Origin: Crocinitomicaceae bacterium
GTDB lineage: Bacteria > Bacteroidota > Bacteroidia > Flavobacteriales_D > Crocinitomicaceae
Length of the DNA stretch: 64,000 nt
Assembly: GCA_028689775.1 (NCBI GenBank)
Contig: JAQVCM010000006.1
Coordinates: 124,001-188,000, forward strand
Reading direction: 5' to 3'
Part shown: piece after piece, positions 25,696 to 35,105 of the stretch
Numbering within the stretch: the stretch's first letter is position 1
Layout: the number at the start of each line of letters is the position of its first letter
Position numbers and translations under genes: made by a program
The notes under the pieces: generated by a model
Databases searched by the model: none
What the model saw: only the letters and a program-made list of their open reading frames with translations
Told to the model about the DNA's origin: nothing

Positions 25696-28323
25696 ATGTG
25701 GCAAAAAATTGGTAACGTAATCCTTAGAAATAGATTGTTTATCCTAGCAATCATAGCAATTCTCACGGTATTCTTTGGTTACTTTGCGGTTACTGGATCG
25801 AAGATTGACAACAAGTATGGAAATACACTTCCGAAGGATTCACCCACTCAAATCGAATACCAACAATTCAAAGAACAATTTGGAGAAGATGGTTCAACCT
25901 TAGTCATTGGAATTGACAACAAATCTTTATATTCCAAGGAAAATTTTAAAAAGTGGAAAGAACTAGGAGATTCGATTTTAAAAATTGACGGAGTAAACGG
26001 TGTCATCTCAGAGGCAACTTTATTCACCATTCACAATGTGAAAGCTGAAAGTCGTTTTGAAGTAAAAAGAATTTTCTCTGACACAACTTTTACTGAAAAA
26101 AGCATAGACTCGATCCGAAGTGAAATAAAAAACAATCCGCTTTACAATGGCTTGTTATACAACGATTCAGCAAACGTTTCCTTGATGATGATCTCGTTGG
26201 ACGAGCGTTTCTTATCTGACCAAAAGAAATCTGATTTTGTATTAAGAATTGAAAAATTAGCGAGTACATACGAACCCTATTTTGGGCACATGCACTTTGC
26301 AGGATTGCCGCACATCCGAATTGTAGTTGGAAAAAGAATCGTCAACGAAATGTTCGTTTTCGTTGGACTTTCCATCTTTGCATCTTCTCTTTTGATCTTT
26401 ATCTTCTTCCGTTCTTTCCGCATCGTTGCGATTTGTAACACGGTTGTATTTGTATCCGTAATTTGGGCAATGGGAAGTATTGGATTGTTTGGTTTCCAAA
26501 TCTCCATCATGATGGCATTGATTCCACCGTTGATGATTGTTATTGGAGTTCCAAACTGCGTATATCTCGTCACCAAGTATCATCAAGAGGTCGTCATTCA
26601 TGGAAATAAGATTCGTGCACTCAGCAGAATGATTCATAAAATTGGTGGAGCAGCTTTCTTAACCAACTTGACGACAGCCATCGGTTTCTGTTCGTTCACG
26701 AGTTCGGAAAAACTAGCAGAATTCGGAATCATTTCCGCATTGAATATCATGGTTGTTTTCGGACTATCTTTGTGTTTGATTCCAATCATTTTATCGTATT
26801 CAAAACCACCAAAACCAAGGCATCTAAGACATTTAGGACGCGTTTATTCTCAAGGAATTGTAGAAGTTATTGTTCACTTAGTCACCAGATATAGAACTTG
26901 GATTTACATCGGTTCTACGGCGTTGGTTGTCATCAGTATGTTTGGTTTTGCAAGAATCAAAGCAACTGGAAACTTAACGGGTGATTTGCCGCCAGATGAC
27001 CAAATTCTAATCGACTTAAATTACATTCAATCTAGTTTTGGAGGGGCGATTCCTTTTGAAATCATGATTAACTACAAACAACCAGGTAGACTTTTTAAAC
27101 AGGAAACTTTGTTAAAAGTAGAAGAAATTCAACGAAAATACACAGCGGATACGCTCTTCTCAAAAAGTATATCCATTGTTGATTTCATCAAAGTGGTGAA
27201 CATGTCTTATTACGACAACGATCCTGAACGTTATGAAATCATTTCAAATCGAGATAAACTACGTTTAAAAAAATACATTGATAATTTTGACTTGTCCAAT
27301 GCCAACGGAGGAAATCTTTCCATCAAAGAATTGGTTGATACAGCTCATACCACACTTCGCATCCGAACGCAAATGAAAGATTTAGGTTCGTACGAAGTTG
27401 CTCACAAAGTAGATTCGATGAAAGTGAAAATCGATCACATTTTGAATCCTGAAAAACCGGAGATTGAACGTTTGTTCGCCAAAATTGAAAAGGGAAATAA
27501 AAATTACATCGATACGCTTTTAAATGAACATCCAGCGGTATTCAATGGATTGACAGCAATTTACAGCAATGGAAACTCTGATTTACAATATGAATTTGAC
27601 TCAAATCCTGAGAAAATAAACGCGTATTTCACTAAAAAAGACTTCAATTCGAAACTCCGTCAAGCGATTGATAATGAGTACTATGATGTGATTCTAACTG
27701 GTACTTCAGTCGTAGCTTCACAAGGAACACAATATTTATTCTCAAGTTTGATCATGAGTTTAATTGTTGCTACACTTTCTATTACTGCAGTGATGGCGGT
27801 TTTATTTAGAGCGTGGAAAGTGGTGGTTATCTCCATGATTCCGAATGTCATTCCATTGATTGTTACAGCGGGAATTATGGGTTGGTTCAACATTCCGCTT
27901 AAACCTTCTACGCTTTTGGTGTTTGGTATTGCGCTTGGAATTACGGTTAACAATGCCATTTTGTTCCTGGCCAAATACAGGCAAGAAATTCAGAAGAATA
28001 CCTGGGATTTGAAAAAAGCAATCATCGTTTCTTTGAGAGAAACTGGCTTGAGTATTTTCTATACTTCCATCATTCTTTTCTTCGGATTTATCATGTTTGT
28101 ATTCTCACAATTTGGTGGTACAAAAGCGCTTGGACTGTTAGTATCCATCACCATTTTAATCGGTATGGTTACCAACCTTTTATTACTTCCAGCCTTATTA
28201 TTATCTTTAGAAAAAATTGCGACTACCAAATCATTCAAAGAACCATACTTTGAAATCTACGACGAAGAAGGTGACATTGAATTGGATGATTTACGCGTTG
28301 ATAAACAAGAAAACAATAATTAA
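25696..28323 (+). CDS. MMPL/RND family transporter
   Basis: 875 residues with the duplicated RND layout: an N-terminal helix (LFILAIIAILTVFFGYFAV), a periplasmic domain, a block of helices (VFVGLSIFASSLLIFIFF to LSLCLIPIILSY), a second periplasmic domain and a second block (SSLIMSLIVATLSITAVMAVL to LVSITILIGMVTNLLLLPALLL). No lipoprotein or outer-membrane channel partner is encoded alongside, as is usual for MMPL proteins that export lipids or hydrophobic compounds. A TAAATTTG -7-like element lies at 25667. Confidence 0.87.
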   Translation: MWQKIGNVILRNRLFILAIIAILTVFFGYFAVTGSKIDNKYGNTLPKDSPTQIEYQQFKEQFGEDGSTLVIGIDNKSLYSKENFKKWKELGDSILKIDGVNGVISEATLFTIHNVKAESRFEVKRIFSDTTFTEKSIDSIRSEIKNNPLYNGLLYNDSANVSLMMISLDERFLSDQKKSDFVLRIEKLASTYEPYFGHMHFAGLPHIRIVVGKRIVNEMFVFVGLSIFASSLLIFIFFRSFRIVAICNTVVFVSVIWAMGSIGLFGFQISIMMALIPPLMIVIGVPNCVYLVTKYHQEVVIHGNKIRALSRMIHKIGGAAFLTNLTTAIGFCSFTSSEKLAEFGIISALNIMVVFGLSLCLIPIILSYSKPPKPRHLRHLGRVYSQGIVEVIVHLVTRYRTWIYIGSTALVVISMFGFARIKATGNLTGDLPPDDQILIDLNYIQSSFGGAIPFEIMINYKQPGRLFKQETLLKVEEIQRKYTADTLFSKSISIVDFIKVVNMSYYDNDPERYEIISNRDKLRLKKYIDNFDLSNANGGNLSIKELVDTAHTTLRIRTQMKDLGSYEVAHKVDSMKVKIDHILNPEKPEIERLFAKIEKGNKNYIDTLLNEHPAVFNGLTAIYSNGNSDLQYEFDSNPEKINAYFTKKDFNSKLRQAIDNEYYDVILTGTSVVASQGTQYLFSSLIMSLIVATLSITAVMAVLFRAWKVVVISMIPNVIPLIVTAGIMGWFNIPLKPSTLLVFGIALGITVNNAILFLAKYRQEIQKNTWDLKKAIIVSLRETGLSIFYTSIILFFGFIMFVFSQFGGTKALGLLVSITILIGMVTNLLLLPALLLSLEKIATTKSFKEPYFEIYDEEGDIELDDLRVDKQENNN

Positions 28324-28412
28324 CTTAAAAACCTCAAATGAAATAAATTCACTTCATTCATTCTGTAAAACAGGGAAGTGAAGTGATTTCAGTTGAACAA
28401 AAATCACTACAC

Positions 28413-29273
28413 ATGAAAGGAATTATTTTAGCCGGAGGATCAGGGACACGGCTTCACCCGCTAACCTTAGCGGTTAGTAAACAATTGATGCCAGTTTATG
28501 ACAAACCGATGATTTATTATCCTTTGTCGGTATTGATGAATGCCGGCATCAAAGAGATTTTAATCATTTCAACACCGCATGATTTACCACATTTTGAAAA
28601 ACTCTTAGGAGATGGAAAAAAATTCGGATGTCAATTTGAATATGCGGTACAAGAAGTTCCTAACGGACTAGCTCAAGCATTTGTGATTGGAGAGGAATTT
28701 ATTGGAAAAGAAAACGTTGCTTTGATTCTCGGAGATAATATTTTCTACGGTTCAGGAATGGGAAATCTCTTGAAAGAAAACATTCAGCCAGAAGGTGGTG
28801 TTGTTTATGCCTACCACGTGAGTGACCCTGAAAGATACGGTGTCGTTGAATTTGACGAAAACCTAAAAGCAATTTCAATCGAAGAAAAACCTGTTGACCC
28901 GAAATCAAATTACGCAGTTCCAGGTTTGTATTTTTATAACAACGATGTCATTGAAATTGCAAAAAGTTTAAAACCTTCCGCTCGCGGAGAATATGAAATT
29001 ACAGATATCAATGCAGAATATTTGCGCCAAGATCGTTTGAAAGTTGCCATCTTAAATCGTGGAACTGCTTGGTTAGATACAGGAACTTTTGCTTCTTTGA
29101 TGCAAGCCGGACAATTTGTTCAAGTAATTGAAGAAAGACAAGGTTTAAAAATCGGATGCATTGAAGAAATAGCATTCAGAAATGGCTTTATTGATAAAGC
29201 ACAATTGAGAAAATTAGCCGAACCGCTCGTGAAAAGTGGTTATGGTACGTACCTTTTAAATTTATCTAAATAA
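28413..29273 (+). CDS. rfbA: glucose-1-phosphate thymidylyltransferase
   Basis: 286 residues from the ATG at 28413; the frame extends ten codons upstream but [19 protein letters not shown] is the family start. Sugar-nucleotidyltransferase motifs: [11 protein letters not shown] (NTP binding), [26 protein letters not shown] and [13 protein letters not shown]. It makes dTDP-glucose from dTTP and glucose-1-phosphate, the first step to dTDP-rhamnose and related sugars of surface polysaccharides. rfbB/C/D are not here. Its stop overlaps the next ATG (TAATG). Confidence 0.95.
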   Translation: MKGIILAGGSGTRLHPLTLAVSKQLMPVYDKPMIYYPLSVLMNAGIKEILIISTPHDLPHFEKLLGDGKKFGCQFEYAVQEVPNGLAQAFVIGEEFIGKENVALILGDNIFYGSGMGNLLKENIQPEGGVVYAYHVSDPERYGVVEFDENLKAISIEEKPVDPKSNYAVPGLYFYNNDVIEIAKSLKPSARGEYEITDINAEYLRQDRLKVAILNRGTAWLDTGTFASLMQAGQFVQVIEERQGLKIGCIEEIAFRNGFIDKAQLRKLAEPLVKSGYGTYLLNLSK

Positions 29274-30241
29274 TGCAAAACATCGCTTACTTTGCTCAAT
29301 ACTTGGAGAAAGAAATTGAAAATCTTGACTTTCCACTTACACCTAAAAACTTGTATGACCCTTTACGGTATTTTATGAATTTGGGTGGAAAAAGAATGAG
29401 ACCCATGTTGACATTGATGAGCACCGAGTTGTTTGGAAGCACCAAAGAAAATGCGTTGCCAGCAGCTTTAGCGGTTGAGATTTTTCACAATTTTTCGTTG
29501 ATTCACGACGATTTGATGGACAATGCGCCTTTGCGAAGAAATCAGCCAACGGTGCATACCAAATGGAACGACCACATTGCCATTTTATCAGGTGATGTTT
29601 TACTGATCAAAGCCTATCAAGAACTTTGCAAATTAGATGCATCCGTTTTACCGGAAATATTAAACGTTTTTAATAAGACAGCAGTTGAAGTTTGCGAAGG
29701 GCAACAAATGGACATGGATTTTGAAATCCTAAACGATGTTTCTTCTTCTGATTACATTGAAATGATCCGTTTAAAAACGTCTGTATTATTGGCTTGTGCT
29801 ATAGAGATGGGTGGAATTATCGCCAAGACAACAAGCGAAAATAGAAGGTTGATCTATGAATTTGGTCAGCATTTAGGAATTGCTTTTCAAATACAAGATG
29901 ATTTCTTAGATGTTTATGGCGATGCTGGGAAATTTGGAAAACAAGTGGGTGGCGATATTTTATCAGATAAAAAAACTTTTTTATTACTTCGCGCTTTTGA
30001 ATTGGCAAACGAAACACAAAAGCAACACTTCATTTCTTTAAGAACAAATGAAGTTGCAGAAGATAAAATCAAGCAAACGAAGCAACTTTACGATGACTTA
30101 AACATCGTTTTAGAAACAAAGAAAGCAATGGATATTCACTATGAAATTGCATTGAAAGCATTGGACGAAGTTCAGGTGGACGAATCCAAGAAAAAGGTTT
30201 TAAGAGATTTGGCTGCGTATCTATTGGTTCGGGAAGTTTAA
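29273..30241 (+). CDS. polyprenyl synthetase (trans-isoprenyl diphosphate synthase)
   Basis: 322 residues, full family length. First aspartate-rich motif DDLMD in SLIHDDLMDNAPLRR, second DDFLD in FQIQDDFLDVYGDAG, plus GGKRMRPML for IPP binding. It condenses IPP onto allylic diphosphates to give quinone or lipid-carrier side chains; chain length cannot be read with certainty. Its ATG shares a base with the rfbA stop, so translation is probably coupled. Cytoplasmic. Confidence 0.92.
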   Translation: MQNIAYFAQYLEKEIENLDFPLTPKNLYDPLRYFMNLGGKRMRPMLTLMSTELFGSTKENALPAALAVEIFHNFSLIHDDLMDNAPLRRNQPTVHTKWNDHIAILSGDVLLIKAYQELCKLDASVLPEILNVFNKTAVEVCEGQQMDMDFEILNDVSSSDYIEMIRLKTSVLLACAIEMGGIIAKTTSENRRLIYEFGQHLGIAFQIQDDFLDVYGDAGKFGKQVGGDILSDKKTFLLLRAFELANETQKQHFISLRTNEVAEDKIKQTKQLYDDLNIVLETKKAMDIHYEIALKALDEVQVDESKKKVLRDLAAYLLVREV

Positions 30242-30295
30242 AGTTTTTCTTTTTCTTCCCTCTTTGACTTGCGAAGCATGCAACGAAGTTAACAG

Positions 30296-30317
30296 TCTTC
30301 CGATAATTATCGGAAGA
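30296..30317. repeat. perfect 22-bp palindrome
   Basis: TCTTCCGATAA followed immediately by its exact reverse complement, 54 nt after the polyprenyl synthase stop. As RNA it would form a hairpin with little loop and only ATTT after it, so it may be a weak terminator, a binding site, or a dispersed palindrome. Confidence 0.6.
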
Positions 30318-30562
30318 TTTAGAGAACTTTACTGAATAATCTCTCGGCATTAATTATCTCGAAAAAGAGAAAATAATTTCTCTTCTCATAAATCCATTTG
30401 TTCTTGGTGGCACACCGCGGAAAACAAAGAGAGAATTCTACGAATTAACGCTATTTTCTCTTAAAAAAAGAAATAAAATTATACTTCTTTCCTGCCCTTT
30501 TTAAATCTTCTTGGCTAACTTTGTAAGGTCGAATTTTTCGATTTCATTAAACGTTTTGAATC

Positions 30563-31582
30563 ATGCAAGCAGTTTATGGTAAAGGTTTCGTCCGTCTCAA
30601 TTGGTTTACCTTAGTTTTCATTTTTGCAGTTACCGTTGCAGGAAGTTTTGTTCGAATTACAGGAAGTGGAATGGGATGTCCAGATTGGCCAAAATGCTTT
30701 GGGAAGATTATTCCTCCTACCGATGTCAATCAGATTCCAGCAGATTACAAGGAAATTTATTCCGGAAAACGTGCACAGAAAACAGCAAAATTTGCCAACT
30801 TCTTGGAAAAGATCGGTTTCAAATCTGAAGCCAACAAAATTAGAAATGACAAATCACTTTTAGTAGAACAAGATTTCAATGCTACTAAAACATGGACTGA
30901 ATATGTCAATCGATTATTCGGAGTTCTAGCAGGATTTGGTGTATTATTCGTCTTCGTCGGAGTTTGGTGGAAATACCGAGAATCTAAACTTCTCTTTTTG
31001 GCAACTTTTAATTTAATCTTACTGGTTATCCAAGCTTGGTTTGGTTCGATTGTAGTTGCAACCAACCTCGTTCCTTGGACCATCACCGTTCACATGTTCG
31101 TTGCAATCGCCATCATTTTGATTCAGTTGGTGATACTCTTAAAAATCAGTCCATCTCAAAATGTTAAACTTCCCGTTTCCAATGCGATGTACTGGATTAT
31201 TGGAATTTCATTTTTCATTACGCTTTATCAAATGTTTTTGGGCACGCAGGTCCGCGAGCACGTTGATCAATTGACCATGCAAGGTTTTGGGAGAAAATCG
31301 TGGACAGAATTACTCGGTATCAACTTCATCATTCACCGAACATTCTCTTGGTTGGTTTTAGCAATGATGCTTATTTTAGCCTACTTGAATGAAAAACAAT
31401 GGAAATATAAGATTGTGAGAACAGGCTTTATAATACTAGCGATTGAATTAACAAGTGGCGTTTTATTGGCGTGGGCAGATATGCCAGGATTGATTCAAAC
31501 TTCTCACTTAATTTTCGCAGCGATTTTACTTGCAGTTCTTTTCATGACGATGATGCGCATGCAGCGAATCAAAGCGAATTAA
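30563..31582 (+). CDS. ctaA: heme A synthase (COX15/CtaA family)
   Basis: 339 residues with about eight membrane helices. It oxidises heme O to heme A for cytochrome c oxidase. Motifs: VTVAGSFVRITGSGMGCPDWP with the paired Cys region, TITVHMFVAIAII, NFIIHRTFSWLVLAM and QTSHLIFAAILLAV, whose His residues are candidate heme ligands. The first periplasmic loop is long and charged. A TAACTTTG -7-like element lies at 30516-30523, 40 nt before the ATG. No ctaB or oxidase genes follow. Confidence 0.92.
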   Translation: MQAVYGKGFVRLNWFTLVFIFAVTVAGSFVRITGSGMGCPDWPKCFGKIIPPTDVNQIPADYKEIYSGKRAQKTAKFANFLEKIGFKSEANKIRNDKSLLVEQDFNATKTWTEYVNRLFGVLAGFGVLFVFVGVWWKYRESKLLFLATFNLILLVIQAWFGSIVVATNLVPWTITVHMFVAIAIILIQLVILLKISPSQNVKLPVSNAMYWIIGISFFITLYQMFLGTQVREHVDQLTMQGFGRKSWTELLGINFIIHRTFSWLVLAMMLILAYLNEKQWKYKIVRTGFIILAIELTSGVLLAWADMPGLIQTSHLIFAAILLAVLFMTMMRMQRIKAN

Positions 31583-31605
31583 TTACATTAATTAACCCCA
31601 AACGC

Positions 31606-31635
31606 TTGCTGATTCCGATGAGAATCGTATATTTG
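31606..31635 (+). promoter_or_regulatory. promoter of the CAU tRNA gene
   Basis: TTG at 31606-31608, 19-nt spacer, TATATTTG at 31628-31635, the Bacteroidota consensus. The tRNA begins 29 nt downstream. Confidence 0.75.
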
Positions 31636-31664
31636 CAACCCAATTGATTTCCTTTTTGGAAATA

Positions 31665-31738
31665 GGTCCTATAGCTCAGTTGGTTAGAGCACCTGACTCA
31701 TAATCAGGTGGTCCGCGGTTCGAGCCCGCGTGGGACCA
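31665..31738 (+). tRNA. tRNA with CAU anticodon (Met elongator or Ile2)
   Basis: 74 nt cloverleaf. The acceptor stem GGTCCTA pairs with TGGGACC (one G-T pair), the D-arm is GCTCAGTTGGTTAGAGC, the anticodon stem CCTGA/TCAGG holds loop CTCATAA (anticodon CAT), and the T-arm GCGGGCTCGAACC complement is intact (CGCGGTTCGAGCCCGCG). No encoded CCA, as usual in this phylum. CAU may be elongator Met or lysidine-modified Ile2; sequence alone does not settle it. It has its own promoter and terminator. Confidence 0.95.
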
Positions 31739-31750
31739 CTCAGAAAAAAG

Positions 31751-31781
31751 AGCTTCAGTATTTTACTGAGGCTTTTTTTTT
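31751..31781 (+). terminator. Rho-independent terminator of the tRNA gene
   Basis: Stem AGCTTCAGTA (31751-31760) with TACTGAGGCT (31764-31773), TTT loop, then T8. It lies 12 nt after the tRNA. Confidence 0.9.
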
Positions 31782-31835
31782 AGCGAAAATTTAATGGCGA
31801 GAAGTTTATCCCGATGATGCAATGCTGAAGAGGGA

Positions 31836-31891
31836 AGCCCAGCTTGGACCACACAGAAAATCAAAGCCTTACAGAGATGTGAGGCTTTTTT
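31836..31891 (+). repeat. degenerate copy of the tRNA 3' end plus terminator
   Basis: AGCCCAGCTTGGACCACACA followed by GAAAA (31836-31860) matches the end of the tRNA and its flank (31726-31748: AGCCCGCGTGGGACCACTCA, GAAAA) with few changes. A second hairpin follows, AAAGCCT (31863-31869) with AGGCTTTTTT (31882-31891). It may be a decayed tandem tRNA, or an att-like duplication left by an element that integrated at the tRNA 3' end. Confidence 0.55.
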
Positions 31892-32485
31892 AGTTTATCA
31901 AGTTTCAAAATGTCTTAAACATTTTGATTTTCAATAGATTTGTATTTGAGTCAATCGTGTCTTATAAAATTTTCAAATGGCGTTTTAACTTGTAGTTTGC
32001 ACATCAGGTACTCAATCGAAATTAAGGACGTTCGTCCTGTAATCTTCGTAGCAAAAAATAAAGATAATTGTCAAAGGGACAAAGTCCTGCCATCTTAAAT
32101 TTTGTATCCTGAAGATGAAAAATAGAATTTTAATAATAATCGAAAATAACCAAAAGGAATTAAAAATCTCACAGCGATGTCCCTCCTAATCATTTGATGG
32201 AGCATTTTTTCGAAAAGATAACACCACATTTCGTATTTTGAAACGGCATTGACCGATTGATAATTTGACAAATAAGTGCACGAAACAGTTGAAAAACTGG
32301 ATGCATTTGTAGGTTATGGCTTTGGATTTTATATATTTACATTGATCAAATCGCCGACAGGCTATGATTGTATCAGAATTTGAATAAATTAACTGAAAAA
32401 ACATGGTCAATATTTACAGTCTAAGAAGTAGCAGCACAAGCTGAGCTACTGCAAAGCGATTGATTGGAAACTACTTAAAATTCTC
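31892..32485. other. 594-nt non-coding stretch
   Basis: No convincing ORF. It contains small inverted repeats: AGGACG/CGTCCT at about 32025 and AGTAGC/GCTACT at about 32427-32450. Otherwise AT-rich, with nothing recognised. Confidence 0.5.
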
Positions 32486-33742
32486 ATGGAAATGAAAAAA
32501 CTCATTACATTCATAACATTTTCAATTCTATCGATTATGTCCTACGGGCAAGAAATCACTGTGGACGAAATTTTATCAATTAAAGAAGAAAAAGTTCCGA
32601 CATACAAACCTGAAATTATAAGTGGTAGACAGCTATATCTGAAAATGGTTTATGGAAGTTCATTTATTTTAAACGCATCTGAAATAAAAAAAATAGTTGG
32701 CGCTAAAGTCGCGCGTGTCGATATTGTTTATTCTGATTATCCACAAGGTGACCAATATCCAGTCTTGACCAGAAAACGAATAGAGAATTTGAAGAAAATA
32801 AATTCTACACTCTTCACGAATAAAGACATTGAATGGCGACTAGTAAGACAGACAAATTGCACAGATCCATATTCAGCTAAAAAATTATTTCACGGCTTGG
32901 TCATAACGTATCGACCTGTGCAGTCAAACTCTGAAATCGAGAAGGAAATTCGTTATATAAAAGACGTACTCTCCAATCTTAAAAAGGTTTCTTCGGATGA
33001 ACACGGGTTGTCAGAAATAATTGATAATGAAATAGAATTTTTAAGTGATACGACAGCTTCAGGAAGTCATTTTTCCTCTAAATATAGTCCAGCAAAATAT
33101 GTTTATCCGAAATTTACTGATTCAACTGTAATTTCAATTCTAAAAAGAAATAACTGGATAAACATGGCTATTACAGCGGATTTAACAGGAAGTATGTCGC
33201 CATACACAGCACAACTTTTAGTTTGGTTGAGACTAAACACAACGAATGACAAAGTAAAGCAATTTGTCTTTTTCAACGACGGAGACATGACCCTTAACCA
33301 TCAGAAAATCATTGGAAAAACAGGTGGAATATATGACACACGTTCTGCAAAATTTGAAGAAGTGGAAAAACTTGCTTTTACTACCATGCGAAATGGCAGT
33401 GGTGGTGACTTTCCAGAAAATAACATCGAAGCACTTTTAAAAGCTATCGAACTTTGCTCAGATTGCAACAACATCATCTTGATAGCAGACAATTGGGCTA
33501 AAATAAAGGACATTTCGCTGATGTCGCAAATTAAAAAACCCATTAAGATTATTTTATGCGGGGTTGACGCTGGAATCAACACGGACTACCTGGATCTTGC
33601 AAGGGCGACCGGTGGCTCAGTTCATATCATGGAATCTGACTTGACAGAATTAATGAAACTCAATGAAGGTCAGCAAATAACCATTCGCGGACAGACTTTT
33701 AAAATTATAAATGGGAAATTTGTCAGGATATCAAAAATATAA
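32486..33742 (+). CDS. secreted von Willebrand factor A-domain protein
   Basis: 418 residues with signal peptide (KKLITFITFSILSIMSYGQ; Met1 and Met3 are equally good starts). The N-terminal 200 residues are unassigned. From about residue 225 a vWA fold appears: INMAITADLTGSMSPYTAQ has the MIDAS-like D-x-T-G-S, then KQFVFFNDGD, GSGGDFPENNIEALLKAI and NNIILIADNWA supply later strands and metal-site residues. It probably binds a divalent cation and a protein partner in the periplasm or outside. No partner ATPase (MoxR) or TPR protein is adjacent. It lies in the accessory-looking region after the tRNA. Confidence 0.75.
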   Translation: MEMKKLITFITFSILSIMSYGQEITVDEILSIKEEKVPTYKPEIISGRQLYLKMVYGSSFILNASEIKKIVGAKVARVDIVYSDYPQGDQYPVLTRKRIENLKKINSTLFTNKDIEWRLVRQTNCTDPYSAKKLFHGLVITYRPVQSNSEIEKEIRYIKDVLSNLKKVSSDEHGLSEIIDNEIEFLSDTTASGSHFSSKYSPAKYVYPKFTDSTVISILKRNNWINMAITADLTGSMSPYTAQLLVWLRLNTTNDKVKQFVFFNDGDMTLNHQKIIGKTGGIYDTRSAKFEEVEKLAFTTMRNGSGGDFPENNIEALLKAIELCSDCNNIILIADNWAKIKDISLMSQIKKPIKIILCGVDAGINTDYLDLARATGGSVHIMESDLTELMKLNEGQQITIRGQTFKIINGKFVRISKI

Positions 33743-33807
33743 AATTGAGCGTTAAAAGGCAAAGAATAAATCTGTCGCGCCGATTAGGATTTTCATAGAA
33801 TTATCGT

Positions 33808-33860
33808 GTTTAAATCGTATTTTCGTTCAGCTGAAAATACGTATTTACGATGTTTTAAAC
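33808..33860. repeat. imperfect inverted repeat
   Basis: GTTTAAATCGTATTTTC (33808-33824) faces GAAAATACG...ACGATGTTTTAAAC (33833-33860) across an 8-nt spacer; the right arm carries extra bases. It sits between the vWA and YiiX-like genes. The T content after it is poor for a terminator. Confidence 0.45.
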
Positions 33861-33913
33861 AGCAATGAGCGACATTACCTGAAGCATAAGGGATGCAAAA
33901 ACGACAAACGATC

Positions 33914-34597
33914 ATGAAAAAAGGAATACTCATACTTGGACTTTTAGTACTGACAATTTTCGGTGGACTTTCCGCTAAACGGAACTTTTATACCGCGAAA
34001 CATCGTCTTGACAATGCAGGAACAGAAGTACAACAACGTTCCGACACGGTCGAAATAAAAAATGGAGACCTCATTTTTCAAACCTCACTTTCAAGCCAAA
34101 GCAAAGCCATTCAACTTGCGACAAAATCAACATATTCTCATTGCGGAATTATCTACAAAGAAGGTACTGGCTTTTATGTTTTTGAAGCTGTTCAACCAGT
34201 TAAGCGGACACCACTTGACAAATGGATTGCGCGTGGAAAAGAAGGGAAATATGTCATCAAGCGACTAAAAAACGCTGATCAAGTGTTAACTCCTGAGACG
34301 CTTACCAAAATGAAATTTGTTGGCGATCATTTTAAAGGTAAAAACTATGACCTCACTTTCGAATGGTCAGACGACAAAATATATTGCTCAGAACTTATTT
34401 GGAAAATCTATCAACGTGCGACAGGAATAGAAATTGGCAAACTTGAAAAACTAAGCGATTTCGACTTGACAAATGAAGCGGTTAAGAACATAATGAAAGA
34501 TCGATATGGTGACAAAATCCCAGCGGAAGAACTTGTAATTTCACCAGCAGCAATTTTTGAAAGTGAACTTTTGATAACCGTAAAATCAAACGAATGA
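33914..34597 (+). CDS. YiiX/NlpC-P60-like papain-fold hydrolase, exported
   Basis: 227 residues from the ATG at 33914 (MKKGILILGLLVLTIFGGLSA); the frame begins at 33893. An N-terminal signal or anchor is followed by the YiiX/YebB-like domain. NGDLIFQTSLSSQSKAIQ and STYSHCGIIYKEG carry the conserved His, and DDKIYCSELIWKIYQ the conserved Cys in the circularly permuted order of this family. It is probably a periplasmic amidase or peptidase acting on lipid or peptide conjugates; substrate unknown. The next small frame begins 62 nt downstream of its stop. Confidence 0.82.
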   Translation: MKKGILILGLLVLTIFGGLSAKRNFYTAKHRLDNAGTEVQQRSDTVEIKNGDLIFQTSLSSQSKAIQLATKSTYSHCGIIYKEGTGFYVFEAVQPVKRTPLDKWIARGKEGKYVIKRLKNADQVLTPETLTKMKFVGDHFKGKNYDLTFEWSDDKIYCSELIWKIYQRATGIEIGKLEKLSDFDLTNEAVKNIMKDRYGDKIPAEELVISPAAIFESELLITVKSNE

Positions 34598-34659
34598 CAG
34601 AATTGGAAGATAGAAAATTAGGCAAAAAACTGATAATCAACAAATTTAAAACATTCAAA

Positions 34660-34842
34660 ATGAAAAGTTTTTTAATATTAATTATTTTTACAGCGAGTAC
34701 TAACCTACTCTTTAGCCAAATAAGAAATTACGATGGAATTATTGCCCATCAGATTTGGACAGCTGGACATACGATTTCTAAAGATGGTGAAAAGAATTTT
34801 CTATCAATTTATGCTGAAAACATAAAACGACTTCCTATTTAA
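34660..34842 (+). CDS. short secreted ORF, possibly a truncated gene
   Basis: 60 residues from the ATG at 34660: a good signal peptide (MKSFLILIIFTASTNLLFSQ) and then only 40 residues (IRNYDGIIAHQIWTAGHTIS and on). Such a short mature part without cysteines suggests the gene lost its 3' end. The longer frame from 34594 overlaps the YiiX stop. No family recognised. Confidence 0.4.
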   Translation: MKSFLILIIFTASTNLLFSQIRNYDGIIAHQIWTAGHTISKDGEKNFLSIYAENIKRLPI

Positions 34843-35105
34843 TACAAGTGATAATCAAACGATTTAGTGAAATAAATCAAGTTTTTCATTCAAAAAAAGA
34901 CTGCCGTAATTCCTTTTAAAGTTTTCCCGAAAATCGCTTACTTTCTAGTGACCCTGTTTTTTCGATGATACTTTTACATCGAGGAATCTTTGATCTCAAT
35001 TTTAAACTCTTATTTATCGGACAACAATGATTAAATTATATTTTTTTCACATTGCCCATTCAACAATTTAAGTACCTTTATTTCCATACTAATTAAACTT
35101 CGAAT

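Noticed and set aside
26257..26637. 126-codon minus-strand frame inside the MMPL gene
   Set aside because: It lies antisense to a clear transporter with family motifs; residues are rich in Asn/His/Lys without any pattern.
28347..28386. TCACTTC/GAAGTGA hairpin before rfbA as an attenuator
   Set aside because: Only 7 bp, long loop and no T-tract; probably chance in AT-rich DNA.
32420..32470. tRNA-like D-arm text (AGCTGAGCTACTGC) near 32440
   Set aside because: No acceptor, anticodon or T-arm could be found around it; treated as a chance match or heavily decayed remnant.
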